Shown: positions 17,151 to 26,656, numbered from the stretch's first letter. The stretch: 64,000 bases of DNA from Bacteriovoracaceae bacterium (GCA_029865945.1 JARXAH010000016.1:28905-92904), one strand, 5' to 3'. Numbers and translations are program-made. Notes: generated from the sequence alone by a model not told the origin.

Positions 17151-17511
17151 TGAAATTATTTACACCAAAAAAATCGCCTCCATTATATTTTAACTTATAG
17201 TGAAGATAAATCTCTTAGTTTTGAAAATGGTATATATTGCCCTTAAAATTCTTTTTTTCAATACTTAAGTAAAATAGTTGTGCCAATCTGGCTACCCTAA
17301 AAATGAAAGGACTTTTCTGAACCATGGTAAGGAATTATGAAATCGTGAATTTTAGCTATGATTTAATCTATAAATCTTAATTAATATAATTATATTTATT
17401 AGCAGTTCTTCTTGGGTCCTAAGCATGAAAATTGAGAGGAGCATAATTTTTATTGTCCATAAAACCAACGAATAGTCCGTTGATTTTATGACTTTTTCAG
17501 CGGAGTGTATG
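17151..17511. other. Non-coding stretch with an inverted repeat
   Basis: About 360 nt with no credible gene. CATAAAACCAACG (17458-17470) pairs with CGTTGATTTTATG (17478-17490) with one mismatch around a 7-nt loop, and ACTTTTTC follows, so it could act as a weak terminator on the plus strand. It also lies just upstream of the promoter of the next ATPase gene and could be regulatory. Confidence 0.45.
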
Positions 17512-17540
17512 TTGATTTTAAAAAAACTAAATGGTATCAT
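17512..17540 (+). promoter_or_regulatory. Leaderless promoter of a DUF4143 ATPase gene
   Basis: TTGATT (17512-17517), a 17-nt spacer and TATCAT (17535-17540) stop 6 nt before the ATG at 17547. The -10 box lies within the palindrome GGTATCATATACC (17533-17545), a possible operator. No Shine-Dalgarno sequence is present. Confidence 0.55.
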
Positions 17541-17546
17541 ATACCT

Positions 17547-18707
17547 ATGTATACGAGAATTTTAAATTTATCTGACCTTGTTGAGAAAAAGTCTTTTTTT
17601 CTTTTTGGCCCTCGCTCCACCGGTAAAAGTACTCTCTTGAAAAATGAATTTGGGGAAATCTCAACCATTAATCTGTTATCGAATGACACCTATCTTACTT
17701 TACTGGCCAGACCTTCCTTGTTAAGGGAAATGGTCAGTGCCATTAAAGCAAAAACGTCCCATCGTCGATTGCCGATCATTATCGATGAAGTTCAAAAAAT
17801 ACCTTCACTTCTAGACGAAGTGCATTATTTGATTGAAGAAAAAAAATATAAATTTATTCTCACGGGCTCAAGTGCTCGTAAGTTAAAGAGGAGCGGAGTA
17901 AATTTATTGGCGGGTCGAGCGTGGGAGGCACAGTTATTTCCTCTCGTTTCAAAAGAGATACCAACTTTTAATTTAAAAAAATATCTTTTAGTGGGAGGAC
18001 TTCCTCAAGTCTACCCTAGTAAGTATCCGAGGGAAGAATTAGATGCCTATGTTAATACTTATTTGAAAGAAGAAATTAAAGAAGAATCCCTTGTGCAAAA
18101 TTTATCTCATTTTTCAAGATTCCTAAAATTTGCCTGTCTCGCCAATGCTGAGCAAGTTAATTTTGCGAAAATGAGTAGTGATGCAGAATTACCTGCAAGT
18201 ACAATAAAAGGATATTTTGAAATTTTGCGCGATACTTTTTTGGGCTTTATTCTTGAGCCATGGAAAGAATCGAAGAAAAGAAAGGCCATCGCAACCGCTA
18301 AGTTTTATTTTTTTGACATAGGTGTCGCAAATTATTTGCGAGGTGTAGAATCGATTACTGAAGGTAGTTCCGATTTCGGAAAATCGCTAGAACATTTTAT
18401 CGCTATGGAGATTCGCGCCTATTTATCTTACCACCGTATAAAAAAAGAACTTTGTTTTTGGAGGACTCTACAAGGAGATGAGGTGGATTTTATAATTGGT
18501 AATGAAGTGGCGATTGAAGTGAAGGGTTATCGAAAAGTGAATGAGCGAGATCTTAAAGGTTTATTAAAATTAAAAGAAGAGAAAATTTTGAAACGTTTTT
18601 ATTTTGTATCTCTAGATAATAATGAGCGCATAACAGATAATCAAATTCATATTCTTGATGTGTATCGATTCTTAGATTTGCTTTGGTCGGGAAAGCTGAT
18701 TTCGTAG
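17547..18707 (+). CDS. AAA ATPase with DUF4143 domain (group B)
   Basis: The 386-residue protein has Walker A GPRSTGKSTLL, Walker B IIIDEVQKIPSLLDE and the sensor segment LTGSSARKLKRSGVNLLAGR. A middle winged-helix-like region (SSDAELPASTIKGYFEIL) and the DUF4143 end, GDEVDFIIGNEVAIEVKGY, complete it; the last keeps the D...ExK pattern of PD-(D/E)xK folds. It is the intact paralogue of the frameshifted gene at 14811. The ATG at 17547 is preferred over an in-frame ATG at 17505 because the promoter lies between them and the paralogue starts equivalently. The cellular role is unknown. Confidence 0.85.
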   Translation: MYTRILNLSDLVEKKSFFLFGPRSTGKSTLLKNEFGEISTINLLSNDTYLTLLARPSLLREMVSAIKAKTSHRRLPIIIDEVQKIPSLLDEVHYLIEEKKYKFILTGSSARKLKRSGVNLLAGRAWEAQLFPLVSKEIPTFNLKKYLLVGGLPQVYPSKYPREELDAYVNTYLKEEIKEESLVQNLSHFSRFLKFACLANAEQVNFAKMSSDAELPASTIKGYFEILRDTFLGFILEPWKESKKRKAIATAKFYFFDIGVANYLRGVESITEGSSDFGKSLEHFIAMEIRAYLSYHRIKKELCFWRTLQGDEVDFIIGNEVAIEVKGYRKVNERDLKGLLKLKEEKILKRFYFVSLDNNERITDNQIHILDVYRFLDLLWSGKLIS

Positions 18708-18877
18708 TAATCCAAGAAAAATTTCATTGCACAAAATTTTAGAAGGAGGAATAGGGAAAGTTCTATAGAAAGACCCTATACCATACTTTTTTAGGAGTGT
18801 TTTTTTTAAATTATTTGCTAGAGATAATATTTAATTTATACATTTATTTTTTTATTTTGTTTAATTTTTTATTTGGT

Positions 18878-19318
18878 TTAATTTTTAGAAAGCGGAAGTC
18901 GCATACAAGTAGAAATGGACTTTGCAACGATCGTTCCGTCCAACATCGTAACTGTTGCTTCCACTACGCCTATTGATTTTCCATTTTTCAGTACGGCCGC
19001 ATGAGAGATAAGTTTGCAATCCGTGTTAATCATTTTGAGTAAATTTATTTTTAGTTCAATTGTGCCGAATACTTCTGTATCTGGTAAAAGCGATAGATAA
19101 GCGATTCCCATGGAGTGGTCCGCGAGCGAGGTTACTGCGCCTCCGTGGAGTGCGCCGAGGGGATTGGCCAACTGTAAAATGTTAACATCCATTTCAACCG
19201 TTGCAGTTCCGCTTCCTATTTTTGTTAACTGCATGCCGAGTAATTTTGCGTAAGCGGTTTGCGGAAATTCACCAGTAATAAGTTTTTGAAAATGATCCAT
19301 TCTTAAACTATTGGTCAC
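18878..19318 (-). CDS. PaaI-family hotdog thioesterase
   Basis: The 146-residue protein shows the hotdog-fold PaaI/YiiD signature NPLGALHGGAVTSLADHSMG, with the conserved H-G-G-A-x-x-x-L-A-D active-site helix, followed by TIELKINLLK. Such enzymes hydrolyse acyl-CoA thioesters in the cytoplasm. GGAG precedes the ATG (AATAGGAGATTCGACGTG on the minus strand). It is convergent to an ATPase gene and has no partner gene that would define a substrate. Confidence 0.85.
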   Translation of the reverse strand: MTNSLRMDHFQKLITGEFPQTAYAKLLGMQLTKIGSGTATVEMDVNILQLANPLGALHGGAVTSLADHSMGIAYLSLLPDTEVFGTIELKINLLKMINTDCKLISHAAVLKNGKSIGVVEATVTMLDGTIVAKSISTCMRLPLSKN

Positions 19319-19512
19319 GTCGAATCTCCTATTAAAGTATTAAATTGCTAAGCATTATTAAAAAGTATTTCATTTTCTATGTCATGGAAAAATTCAGTCG
19401 AAACATGCTTTAAATGCTGAACTTGTAGATCATGAAAAAATGGTGTTGGTAATTTTTAAGAAATGTGATATTTTTAGCACGCCAACTTAAGAAAGATTAC
19501 AGGATCATTTAA

Positions 19513-19791
19513 ATGAAAATTAGTAAAGTGGCCAAACAACTATCAGATGATCTTGGATTAAGCCATGTTGATGCTTACATTATGGAGCTTAAGACGAAAC
19601 TTTATAATAGAAGCGCCGATCTAATTAAATCTTCGAAACTAACTCATGAGCAGATTGCTAAACTTATTGGAACTTCTAGAAGTAGGATTAGTCGCATTGC
19701 CAATCACGGAGAAAATAATGTTTCCTTTGAGTTGCTCATTAAACTCATTGCTGTTCTAGAAGGAAAACCTGCAATTAAATTTGCGGTCTAA
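19513..19791 (+). CDS. XRE-type helix-turn-helix protein, orphan antitoxin-like
   Basis: The 92-residue protein has an XRE/Cro DNA-binding domain (SKLTHEQIAKLIGTSRSRIS and the following recognition helix) after an N-terminal helix, and ends with PAIKFAV. The size and layout resemble HigA-type antitoxins, but no toxin gene adjoins it; the nearest toxin belongs to the neighbouring convergent module. AGGATC is a moderate ribosome site 9 nt before the ATG. Confidence 0.7.
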   Translation: MKISKVAKQLSDDLGLSHVDAYIMELKTKLYNRSADLIKSSKLTHEQIAKLIGTSRSRISRIANHGENNVSFELLIKLIAVLEGKPAIKFAV

Positions 19792-19896
19792 AAAATTTGC
19801 TGGAAGTTGGAGAGTAAAATTTAAGATCGAAATATTTGATGAATTTTAATCTAGGGCGAAGTGCGCAAAAGGGACGCGTGAATTATTAGGCATTCA

Positions 19897-20211
19897 TTAA
19901 GCTACTTCGTTAATTATAATTTCACCCGCAATCCCAGCTTTATGAAGTTGATCTTGAAGCGCATACTTAGCAAAAGTTTTCGCTGGCATCTTAAGTGATT
20001 GGGAAAACAAGATAGCTCTCTCAACACTAACAATTTTTCTTCCCTTTTCAATGTTGCATAGATCTTGCTTTGAAATACCAAGAAGCTCGGCCATCTCTGT
20101 TTGTGAATACTCTTGCGTTACACGTAAGGAATGAAGCATTTCTCCAAAGCTAATTGGCCCCGTAATTTTTTTGATGGCAGCTTTGGCCCTTACATTATTT
20201 TTTATACTCAT
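19897..20211 (-). CDS. HigA-like antitoxin, XRE family
   Basis: The 104-residue protein has a standard XRE helix-turn-helix (SQTEMAELLGISKQDLCNIEKGRKIVSVERA). It overlaps the RelE-like toxin gene upstream by 17 nt, and GGAGG lies 9 nt before its ATG. Toxin first and antitoxin second is the HigBA order, in which the antitoxin binds the toxin and represses the shared promoter (20496-20524). Confidence 0.85.
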   Translation of the reverse strand: MSIKNNVRAKAAIKKITGPISFGEMLHSLRVTQEYSQTEMAELLGISKQDLCNIEKGRKIVSVERAILFSQSLKMPAKTFAKYALQDQLHKAGIAGEIIINEVA

Positions 20212-20481
20212 GGTGATTAACCTCCATCACTTCAACAGTGATACAATTAGTTTGCTCATTTATAAAATAAATTACACGCCAGCTTCTAGAGAGAGATGAA
20301 GATCGCTGTCCTTTTCGATCTCCTTTTAAGGCATGATCGCGATATCCTTTTACTTTTTGCATGGTCGTAAAACCCTCACTTTCAATAATTTCTACCCATA
20401 GATCAAATTGAATTAAAATGTGCTTGGGAATTTTTTTCAAATCCCTGTTTGCCTTTCTACTTAAAAAACCACAGCGTTCAT
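20195..20481 (-). CDS. RelE/HigB-like toxin, probably with a frameshift near its start
   Basis: The protein matches RelE-type ribosome-dependent mRNA interferases: LSRKANRDLKKIPKHI, LKGDRKGQRSSSLSRSWRV and the C-terminal MEVNHHEY. The frame with homology has no good start. The ATG at 20481 has AGAGG four bases upstream but is in another frame, and would join at LSRKA if the T6 run (minus strand; 20463-20468) had seven T. The joined start MNAVVFLSRKA resembles related toxins. An alternative TTG at 20524 is the -35 box of the promoter and is unlikely. So either one T is missing from the sequence or the toxin is dead. Confidence 0.7.
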
Positions 20482-20495
20482 ATAACCTCTTTTTT

Positions 20496-20524
20496 AGTAT
20501 ACTTTTTTGGTGTACTTTTGTCAA
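20496..20524 (-). promoter_or_regulatory. Consensus promoter of the HigBA-like module
   Basis: On the minus strand TTGACA (20524-20519), a 17-nt spacer and TATACT (20501-20496) form a near-perfect sigma-70-type promoter, 14 nt upstream of the toxin ATG. Antitoxin repression of such a strong promoter is typical of these modules. Confidence 0.75.
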
Positions 20525-20708
20525 TCTGAATTTATTATTAATACTTTAGTAAAACCAATTATTTGAAATAACGGGTTGTTGGGCGAGTAAACACCAAGCG
20601 CTAAATATAAAAATTTTTGGTGTCATCAACCAAGAATATTTTTTACTGGTAAATTATAGGTAATAAGAATTAAAGTGAGGAAATTTTAAATTTCGTGAGG
20701 GACATTTT

Positions 20709-21101
20709 ATGTCAGACGTTTCTCAAATTTCCAAATTAAGATCGGCCGTCATTCAGAAACAGGAAATCATTTTGAATAAACTTACTCAGTTGCCATACCA
20801 GGAAGTGATGAAGCTTTTGGCGAGTTTATCGTCCCTTGTCATTAATCTTGATATGGCATTGATCGAAGTAGAAAATAAGTGCAATAAATTTTTAGTTTCA
20901 GAATTGGAACGTGACCCTAGGGCCACCTTTTCAAAAGGCGAAGCTGCTCTAAAGAGTTCGGAAATTTATATGACCTATAGAAATATTCTATCTCTCAAAC
21001 AATGTGCCTCCCGTGGACTAGGTTTCGCTAGAATGCACGCACAGTATTTATTAAAACTAAAAACCCACAATGAGGAATCAGAAGCTAATAGTGACGAATG
21101 A
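20709..21101 (+). CDS. Conserved-looking helical protein of unknown function
   Basis: The 130-residue protein is predicted to be nearly all alpha-helical and has no signal peptide or membrane segment. The first 60 residues have heptad-like leucines (KLTQLPYQEVMKLLASLSSL) and the end is acidic. GAGGG lies 8 nt before the ATG. It is followed 41 nt later by another small cytoplasmic gene in the same direction, so both probably form an operon. No family was recognised. Confidence 0.6.
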   Translation: MSDVSQISKLRSAVIQKQEIILNKLTQLPYQEVMKLLASLSSLVINLDMALIEVENKCNKFLVSELERDPRATFSKGEAALKSSEIYMTYRNILSLKQCASRGLGFARMHAQYLLKLKTHNEESEANSDE

Positions 21102-21142
21102 TAAGATTTAAGTTAAACTCACGATAATTCTAAGGATGTAAA

Positions 21143-21595
21143 ATGGATGAAATTGAGCTAATTCGAAAATTAAAATTAATTGAGGCGCTTCACCAAGGAT
21201 CAACGACCGCCGGTGAAAAAATGGCCGCGTCTGAAGCGATACGTCGCATTCAAGATCGATTAAATGAAAGCCAAGCTGAGAGTCGTGAACGAGTTGTTGA
21301 ATATAAATTTGGGATGTCTGATGAATGGAATAGAAAATTATTTAAAGCACTTTTGAGGCGTTATGGAGTCGAACCTTATCGATACGAGCGGCAAAGACAC
21401 ACGACTGTTATGGCAAAAGTATCAAAACGTTTCGTTGATGATGAGCTTTGGCCACAGTATTTAGAAATGTCCAAAGTACTTGAGACCTATCTTACGCACG
21501 CAACTGATCGAATCATTTCTGAAGCCGTACACAAAGATAATTCAGAAGCAAAGGTCGTGGCCGAACCTGATCAATTGCCGTTTTTTGAAAATTAG
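21143..21595 (+). CDS. Conserved hypothetical protein with a DUF2786-like N-terminus
   Basis: The 150-residue protein begins with a helix pair (ELIRKLKLIEALHQGSTTAGEKMAASEAI) that recalls the DUF2786 repeat. A basic, strongly patterned core follows (FKALLRRYGVEPYRYERQR and TTVMAKVSKRFVDDELWP). I recall very similar core motifs in conserved hypothetical proteins of many proteobacteria, function unknown. AAGGA is a good ribosome site. It ends at 21595, 3 nt inside the stop region of the convergent HTH gene. Confidence 0.65.
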   Translation: MDEIELIRKLKLIEALHQGSTTAGEKMAASEAIRRIQDRLNESQAESRERVVEYKFGMSDEWNRKLFKALLRRYGVEPYRYERQRHTTVMAKVSKRFVDDELWPQYLEMSKVLETYLTHATDRIISEAVHKDNSEAKVVAEPDQLPFFEN

Positions 21596-21852
21596 AAATT
21601 AAATTTTATTCTACGCAAATTTTTAAGACGAGCTTGATAGAGATCCCAAAATTCTGCACTTATTTCAAAGATTTTTTCAAGTGCAATGGCAAAGGCCGCA
21701 GAAATGCCGCGTTTGTCATTACAAATTTCTGAAATTTTTCTCTCGGCGCAATCTATTTTTTCAGCAAGCCATTTTTGACTTAAGCCCCGTTCTTCTAAAA
21801 TCATGGCCTTAAGAAATTTTCCTGGCGATTTTCTAACAGATAATTCTATCAA
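21592..21852 (-). CDS. HigA-type XRE protein, orphan
   Basis: The 86-residue protein reads as an antidote-type helix-turn-helix (ILEERGLSQKWLAEKIDC, then ERKISEICNDKRGIS, and the LEKIFEISAEFWDLYQARL end typical of HigA/VapI antitoxins). The start is a TTG at 21852, six bases after AGGAG. No toxin lies beside it, so it is a lone antitoxin or a regulator. It is convergent to the preceding gene by four overlapping bases. Confidence 0.7.
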   Translation of the reverse strand: MIELSVRKSPGKFLKAMILEERGLSQKWLAEKIDCAERKISEICNDKRGISAAFAIALEKIFEISAEFWDLYQARLKNLRRIKFNF

Positions 21853-22158
21853 GATAGTCTCCTATTTCAAATTGTTGTTATCTGTTTTTTATTCATTTCG
21901 CATACGTCATACCATTTCGGATCATGAAATTTTCTTCCGTTATCTTTAGTGATCCGATTTATCCTGCCTATTAAATTGGTCAACCATTTTGCAACGAAGT
22001 GGAGGCAATCGTTTGAAATTGGGTCATTGCCCTTGTTTTTCGCTAACTCATTGTATTCTAGAAAAAACGATAGGGGAGAATCTTTTGCCTATCTAGGGAA
22101 ATAGTTGCGAACGCTCAATAATAAAGTAAGGAGCAGTATCGCTCTATGGGGCCATTGC

Positions 22159-23628
22159 ATGATAGCTACATTAATTAATCGTTTCACTTTTGTAACGTTT
22201 AGACCAAAACTCTTTTTCACATTGTTGATGTTGTTCACTCTCTTTTCGTGTGGACAAAATTCTCACGTAAGAACCATCGATGATAATAACGTAGTGCCAG
22301 CGCCTCCGATCTTACCTGGCAACTCTACAGCGACATCAACGCCAACGGCGACATCAACGGTTGATCCAGATAGTACGGCGACGCCAACACCCACTTCTAC
22401 TTCCACATTTAATTCTACTTTCACTCCGACAAGTACACCCACAAGTACAGTAACACCTAGTGGAGCAACGAGTACGCCAACATCTACGTCAACATCTACG
22501 CCAACTTTTACGGCGACGAATACACCTATCTCAAGTACCTCAACGCCAACACCATCATCGACACCAACGAATACAAATACTCCGACCCAAACTCCTACTC
22601 AAACAAATACGCCATCGCCAACTCCGACTTATACACAAACGCCGACTCAATCACCGACGGCAACATTGACCTCAACACCTACGCCAACGTCAACTGCGAC
22701 TTCGACTCCAACTTCAACGCCAACAAAAAAGGCAAACGATACAGCAACTCCAACGTCCACAGCGACGCCGACAAGTACTTTTACGGCAGCTCCACCGACG
22801 TCAACTCCGACTGCGACCAACACACCTACGATAACGCCGACGCCGACCAATACTCCGACGTGCGCGTTGGATGTTTATCCAGGCAATACAGTGTTTCAAA
22901 AATTAGTCATTACGCAGACGTCTTGGGAAGGCCCACTTGTGAATGGTGGAAATTATGATACGAGAGCGCAAGGGCCTGCGAGTACGTTATCTAAAAATCA
23001 CATGCGCTATGCTTTTCTCAGTGGCAACTTTCAAAAAACTTTAGCGATCTCCATTGTCTCTCCGCCTTTTATGCCGGGGATGGGTGTGAGTCCACTTACG
23101 ATGGGGAATGGATTTAATGCGCCTAGTAGTGGAAATCCCATTTTCTTAAATCGTGAGATCAGTGCTTTCGCTTGGATCTCAAGTCAAAATCCACCAACAA
23201 ATTGTTACTCAAGTCAGATGTATGGATGTAGTCAGGCCTATACCATTTATCGATTTGCTCCGTCGCAAAATTATTCTGGAAATAATTATGATTGGTTTCG
23301 TAGTCAATCACAGCGATACGCACACGTGGCGAATAATGGTGTGAATTATGTGAGTGAAGGAATTGTGGGGGCCGTGCCGGAATTATCGCCACCGTCTTAT
23401 CCACCATCCAATGCGTCGGTTAACATTTCAAGAAATGGAAACATTGTTACCATTTTTATTGGTGGCCAAGCATCGCAAGCTGATATCACGGGATGCGGAA
23501 TGCAAAATGGTTTATATCTCGGATTTAGTTTAGGCGTTAAGCAAAGTGGTGTCGCTCATCAATACTATCCGTGGGGACAACACTTTCAGTTCAATCAAAA
23601 TGGTGATCCTAAGTTGCAGTATTACTAA
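22159..23628 (+). CDS. Lipoprotein with a long Thr/Pro/Ser-rich linker
   Basis: The protein of about 489 residues has a lipoprotein signal ([11 protein letters not shown], lipobox F-S-C) and then roughly 180 residues of TPT/STPT-type repeats, probably an extended, surface-exposed spacer. The C-terminal 250 residues form a distinct domain ([21 protein letters not shown] onwards, with four cysteines) that I do not recognise. An earlier in-frame TTG at 22105 would give 507 residues; the ATG at 22159 gives a more normal signal peptide. A good AAGGAG site at 22127-22132 serves neither start well, so the true start is uncertain. About 300 nt before it hold no gene. Confidence 0.7.
   Translation: MIATLINRFTFVTFRPKLFFTLLMLFTLFSCGQNSHVRTIDDNNVVPAPPILPGNSTATSTPTATSTVDPDSTATPTPTSTSTFNSTFTPTSTPTSTVTPSGATSTPTSTSTSTPTFTATNTPISSTSTPTPSSTPTNTNTPTQTPTQTNTPSPTPTYTQTPTQSPTATLTSTPTPTSTATSTPTSTPTKKANDTATPTSTATPTSTFTAAPPTSTPTATNTPTITPTPTNTPTCALDVYPGNTVFQKLVITQTSWEGPLVNGGNYDTRAQGPASTLSKNHMRYAFLSGNFQKTLAISIVSPPFMPGMGVSPLTMGNGFNAPSSGNPIFLNREISAFAWISSQNPPTNCYSSQMYGCSQAYTIYRFAPSQNYSGNNYDWFRSQSQRYAHVANNGVNYVSEGIVGAVPELSPPSYPPSNASVNISRNGNIVTIFIGGQASQADITGCGMQNGLYLGFSLGVKQSGVAHQYYPWGQHFQFNQNGDPKLQYY
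22320..22860 (+). repeat. Degenerate trinucleotide-type coding repeat (Thr/Pro/Ser)
   Basis: The coding strand is built from ACN, CCN and TCN codons in irregular tandem order, giving TPTSTPTP-like protein. Codon choice varies at the third base, so it is not a pure microsatellite. Length could vary by recombination between strains. Confidence 0.7.
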
Positions 23629-23813
23629 GTGCAAATTGGGAAGTGCGAATTCTGAATTGCGAATAGCGGACTTTGAATTGCAAGTTGCGAAGTGGTGAAG
23701 AAAGAAAATTGAAAGAAAAAATGAAAAGAATGAAAAGAAAGTAGAGAGCGCGGGCGTAGGGAAGTAAGTTGTAAAGATTCATTTGTTAAGAGTAGAGTGT
23801 CGGAGAGTAAAAA
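23629..23813. repeat. Purine-rich spacer with degenerate GAATTGCGAA repeats
   Basis: Just after the lipoprotein stop, short imperfect direct repeats occur (GCGAATTCTGAATTGCGAA, then GAATTGCAAGTTGCGAAG). A 60-nt tract of almost only A and G follows. There is no hairpin of note. It may be the remains of an expanded repeat; function unknown. Confidence 0.45.
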
Positions 23814-26639
23814 TTGAAACGTTTAGATAGCAATAAAATAAATAAATCATCGATAGATAAAAAAAACAAATTGAATAAGTTAATTTGTCAAGGAAATCTC
23901 ATAACGAAGGGGTGTTGGCATTTTTTTTTCTTTTACTTTTTTTTAATTTTTATTTCACTGAAAACATACTCCAAAACTTGTAAGGAAATATTAGCTGATT
24001 ACAAAACTGTTATCACTGAAAATACAGCTGCATCAAATGAATATGATGAATTATCAAATCAGTGTAGCGGATTTAACAACGAAGCTGGCAACTTTCTTTT
24101 AAATAACTATTCAATTCCTTTGAAAACTAGCTTCTCTACATTACAAACAATTGCTATAGAAATTGAAAAAGATATGAGCAATACAATGATAATTGTTCCA
24201 CCTGATTGTGGGGATATACGGAGTCAAAATTATGAATCTAGTAGACAAGAATTTATAAAAGCAAAAAATAATATAAGCACTTCAGCAAATTTTGTTAAGT
24301 ATCAAAAAGCAAATTGTAAAAATATAATTCAAGTTGGACAAAATACAAATGATACTTTATGTCAAAAAGCTGCCGTGAAAATTCAAGGGAAAATGAGTGC
24401 ATACGAATATGAAACTAGAAACTGTTCAAGTTGGATTGAGTCTTGTCATAAACAAAAAATAGAAGGCGATTATCAAGCAGTCCATTCAGAAATAACAAAT
24501 ATTTCAATGGCAATTAAAGATTTAGGAGATTTAATTAAATACCTTGGTTCCATTAATGACAATGATTGTGGAAATAATGTAAAAGATGCAGCAAGTCTAA
24601 TTGATTGCCCAGCAAATGATAAAGATTCAAGTACACCAAAAAAAAATTATTGTGATCAAATTAAATTGATTAATGAAAATATCAGTAAACTAAATAAGCA
24701 AACAAATAATTGTATATTGCCAGCCGATATAGGCAATTGTAATGCAACTGCGAGATTTAATGACGGTTCCCCTGAAGATTATGGCAATGAAAATCGTCAG
24801 AACAGTAACATTTTCATGTATTGCTTTGATATTAAAAAAATACAACTTTCAGGATCATTACAAAATAATTTTCCTGCATTTTGCAGGCAATTTTTTCCAT
24901 TATTTCCTGAAATGTCTCAAATAAATTACCCTGGATTGTTACGTTGGGCATCTTCCGAGGGCGCAATTTGTAATGGAACTGATGAGTCAAACGTATCAAC
25001 GCAAATACCATATGTAACAAGAGTTACTAAAGAAGGAACGAAAGTTGTAAATAAGAAAGTAAGAGGCGAATTGTTCTCAGCTTTTCTCTCAAAAAACCTC
25101 GCACTCTGCGAAGGCATGAATCGCTTCTACAACTACAAACTTAAAAATAATTTTAATCAAGCAGCAGAAAATTACAAAGCCAATCCTGAGCAAGCTTCTG
25201 ACACAAAACTTGATACGGGTTTCGGAAAAGATTTAGCAAAAATAGAATGCAAGGAAACACTCTACAGTGTAGATAATTTTGCTTGTTTACGTGCAAAGGT
25301 TGCCTTGGGATCATATTCCGCAGGAACGATTGCTCAAAAAGTTAGATCGAGTAAAGAACTTCAAAAAGCAGCAGATGAACAATTAGATAAAGCAAAAAAT
25401 ATTGTTGATTCTGGTACCGGTGATAAAACAGTAGAGTTAACCCTTAACAGTTATGCTGGAAATATAAAGGCACAAAACATCTCAATGGAGTTGGCCGATA
25501 AAGAAATTCGTGAAATATGGTGGGCGCTTGGTACTTTCGGGGCCATCATCGGAATCTGGCCAATAAAGTTTACTGCTTTACATAAATGTAAAATATCAGC
25601 AGCTGATTCACCATTTACTCCAGGCAATCCTGAAAACAGTTGTGGTGTTGCATTAAATAACTCATCTACCTATCCACTCATCTTACCAAATGATGCTGTG
25701 AGAAATGTTCTCCTTAAAACGATTCTCGAATTATGGACTCTCATAAATACAACTAAGCAAAATAAATCAGCGGCCGAAAAGGCCAAACTAGATTTGTTAG
25801 CGCAAGAAGATGCTTTCAAGCGAAGCCTTTGGACTCCCACACCAGGCCCAGCGGATCCAACACCAACAACAGAAGTCGCGCAAATAAATTGTACCAACAA
25901 TCCCTACATGATTGGGTGTGGTGGTGCGACTGGCGGTTATAAAGAATCACCAAATACTCTCGGTACGACAAGTGGTGTGATTGAGACTCCAGAAAATGGT
26001 GATGGCAATCCCAATTCTCCTGGAGGCTCGGTGCCTGGCAACATTGCAGATCTCGATAAAAAAGAAGTCACTTGGGAAGACAAAGCTTCACCGGGTGGCG
26101 GTGGAGGAGGTGGCGCCGGAGCTGGTCAAGGTGGGCCAGGAAGTTCTGCCGGTGGCAGTAGTGGAGGAGGTGGAACTTCTCCAGGTGCAGCACCAACACA
26201 ACCTAACGGAAATGTTGCAGATAAATCTGGTGGCGGCGGATCAGTTTTGGAACGCTCCGCAAATTACGGAGGAAGGGGAGGCCGCTCAACATTGACCACT
26301 GCTAGTGGATACGGATCTAATGGCCTGGGGCGAAGAGGGGGAGATGATGAAAAAAATCCTTTCGGTAAAATGTTTGGCGATAAAGATGGCGCTGATGGTC
26401 GTGGCGGAATTTTTGGATCAGGCGGTGATGGAGACGGATCCGGAACTGATCGTTCCATTGCTGAAGCGAGCGATGATGACAACTTAGGCTACAGTAATTT
26501 ATTTGAACGCATTACCAAAACCGCTAACGCTTACTATCATAAGGGGCGCGTAGGAAAAGCGGCGCCGGGCAGTGGTAATAGCAGTGGTAAGGGAAGTAGT
26601 GGAAGCGGCAACAACAAGAAAAATCCTAGAGACGCATAA
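23814..26639 (+). CDS. Very large secreted protein with a Gly-rich C-terminus
   Basis: The 941-residue protein starts at a TTG after GGAGAG. An N-terminal hydrophobic segment (about residues 35-52) acts as signal or anchor. Residues 55-650 are helical and cysteine-rich (repeated N/K-rich and C-containing stretches), a second hydrophobic stretch ALGTFGAIIGIWPIKF follows, and residues 680-910 are a Gly/Ser/Asp low-complexity region. The end reads FERITKTANAYYHKGRVG then a basic tail. No family recognised. The first 1.3 kb is clearly AT-richer and lysine/asparagine-richer than the rest; the change falls near 25080, suggesting a mosaic gene. A fragment of a related tail occurs at 28036-28107. Confidence 0.65.
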   Translation: MKRLDSNKINKSSIDKKNKLNKLICQGNLITKGCWHFFFFYFFLIFISLKTYSKTCKEILADYKTVITENTAASNEYDELSNQCSGFNNEAGNFLLNNYSIPLKTSFSTLQTIAIEIEKDMSNTMIIVPPDCGDIRSQNYESSRQEFIKAKNNISTSANFVKYQKANCKNIIQVGQNTNDTLCQKAAVKIQGKMSAYEYETRNCSSWIESCHKQKIEGDYQAVHSEITNISMAIKDLGDLIKYLGSINDNDCGNNVKDAASLIDCPANDKDSSTPKKNYCDQIKLINENISKLNKQTNNCILPADIGNCNATARFNDGSPEDYGNENRQNSNIFMYCFDIKKIQLSGSLQNNFPAFCRQFFPLFPEMSQINYPGLLRWASSEGAICNGTDESNVSTQIPYVTRVTKEGTKVVNKKVRGELFSAFLSKNLALCEGMNRFYNYKLKNNFNQAAENYKANPEQASDTKLDTGFGKDLAKIECKETLYSVDNFACLRAKVALGSYSAGTIAQKVRSSKELQKAADEQLDKAKNIVDSGTGDKTVELTLNSYAGNIKAQNISMELADKEIREIWWALGTFGAIIGIWPIKFTALHKCKISAADSPFTPGNPENSCGVALNNSSTYPLILPNDAVRNVLLKTILELWTLINTTKQNKSAAEKAKLDLLAQEDAFKRSLWTPTPGPADPTPTTEVAQINCTNNPYMIGCGGATGGYKESPNTLGTTSGVIETPENGDGNPNSPGGSVPGNIADLDKKEVTWEDKASPGGGGGGGAGAGQGGPGSSAGGSSGGGGTSPGAAPTQPNGNVADKSGGGGSVLERSANYGGRGGRSTLTTASGYGSNGLGRRGGDDEKNPFGKMFGDKDGADGRGGIFGSGGDGDGSGTDRSIAEASDDDNLGYSNLFERITKTANAYYHKGRVGKAAPGSGNSSGKGSSGSGNNKKNPRDA

Positions 26640-26656
26640 TCATCTGACAGATAAAT

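Noticed and set aside
20195..20524. TTG at 20524 as the toxin start
   Set aside because: It is the -35 box of a consensus promoter; translation there would have no leader and the protein would have an unlike N-terminus.
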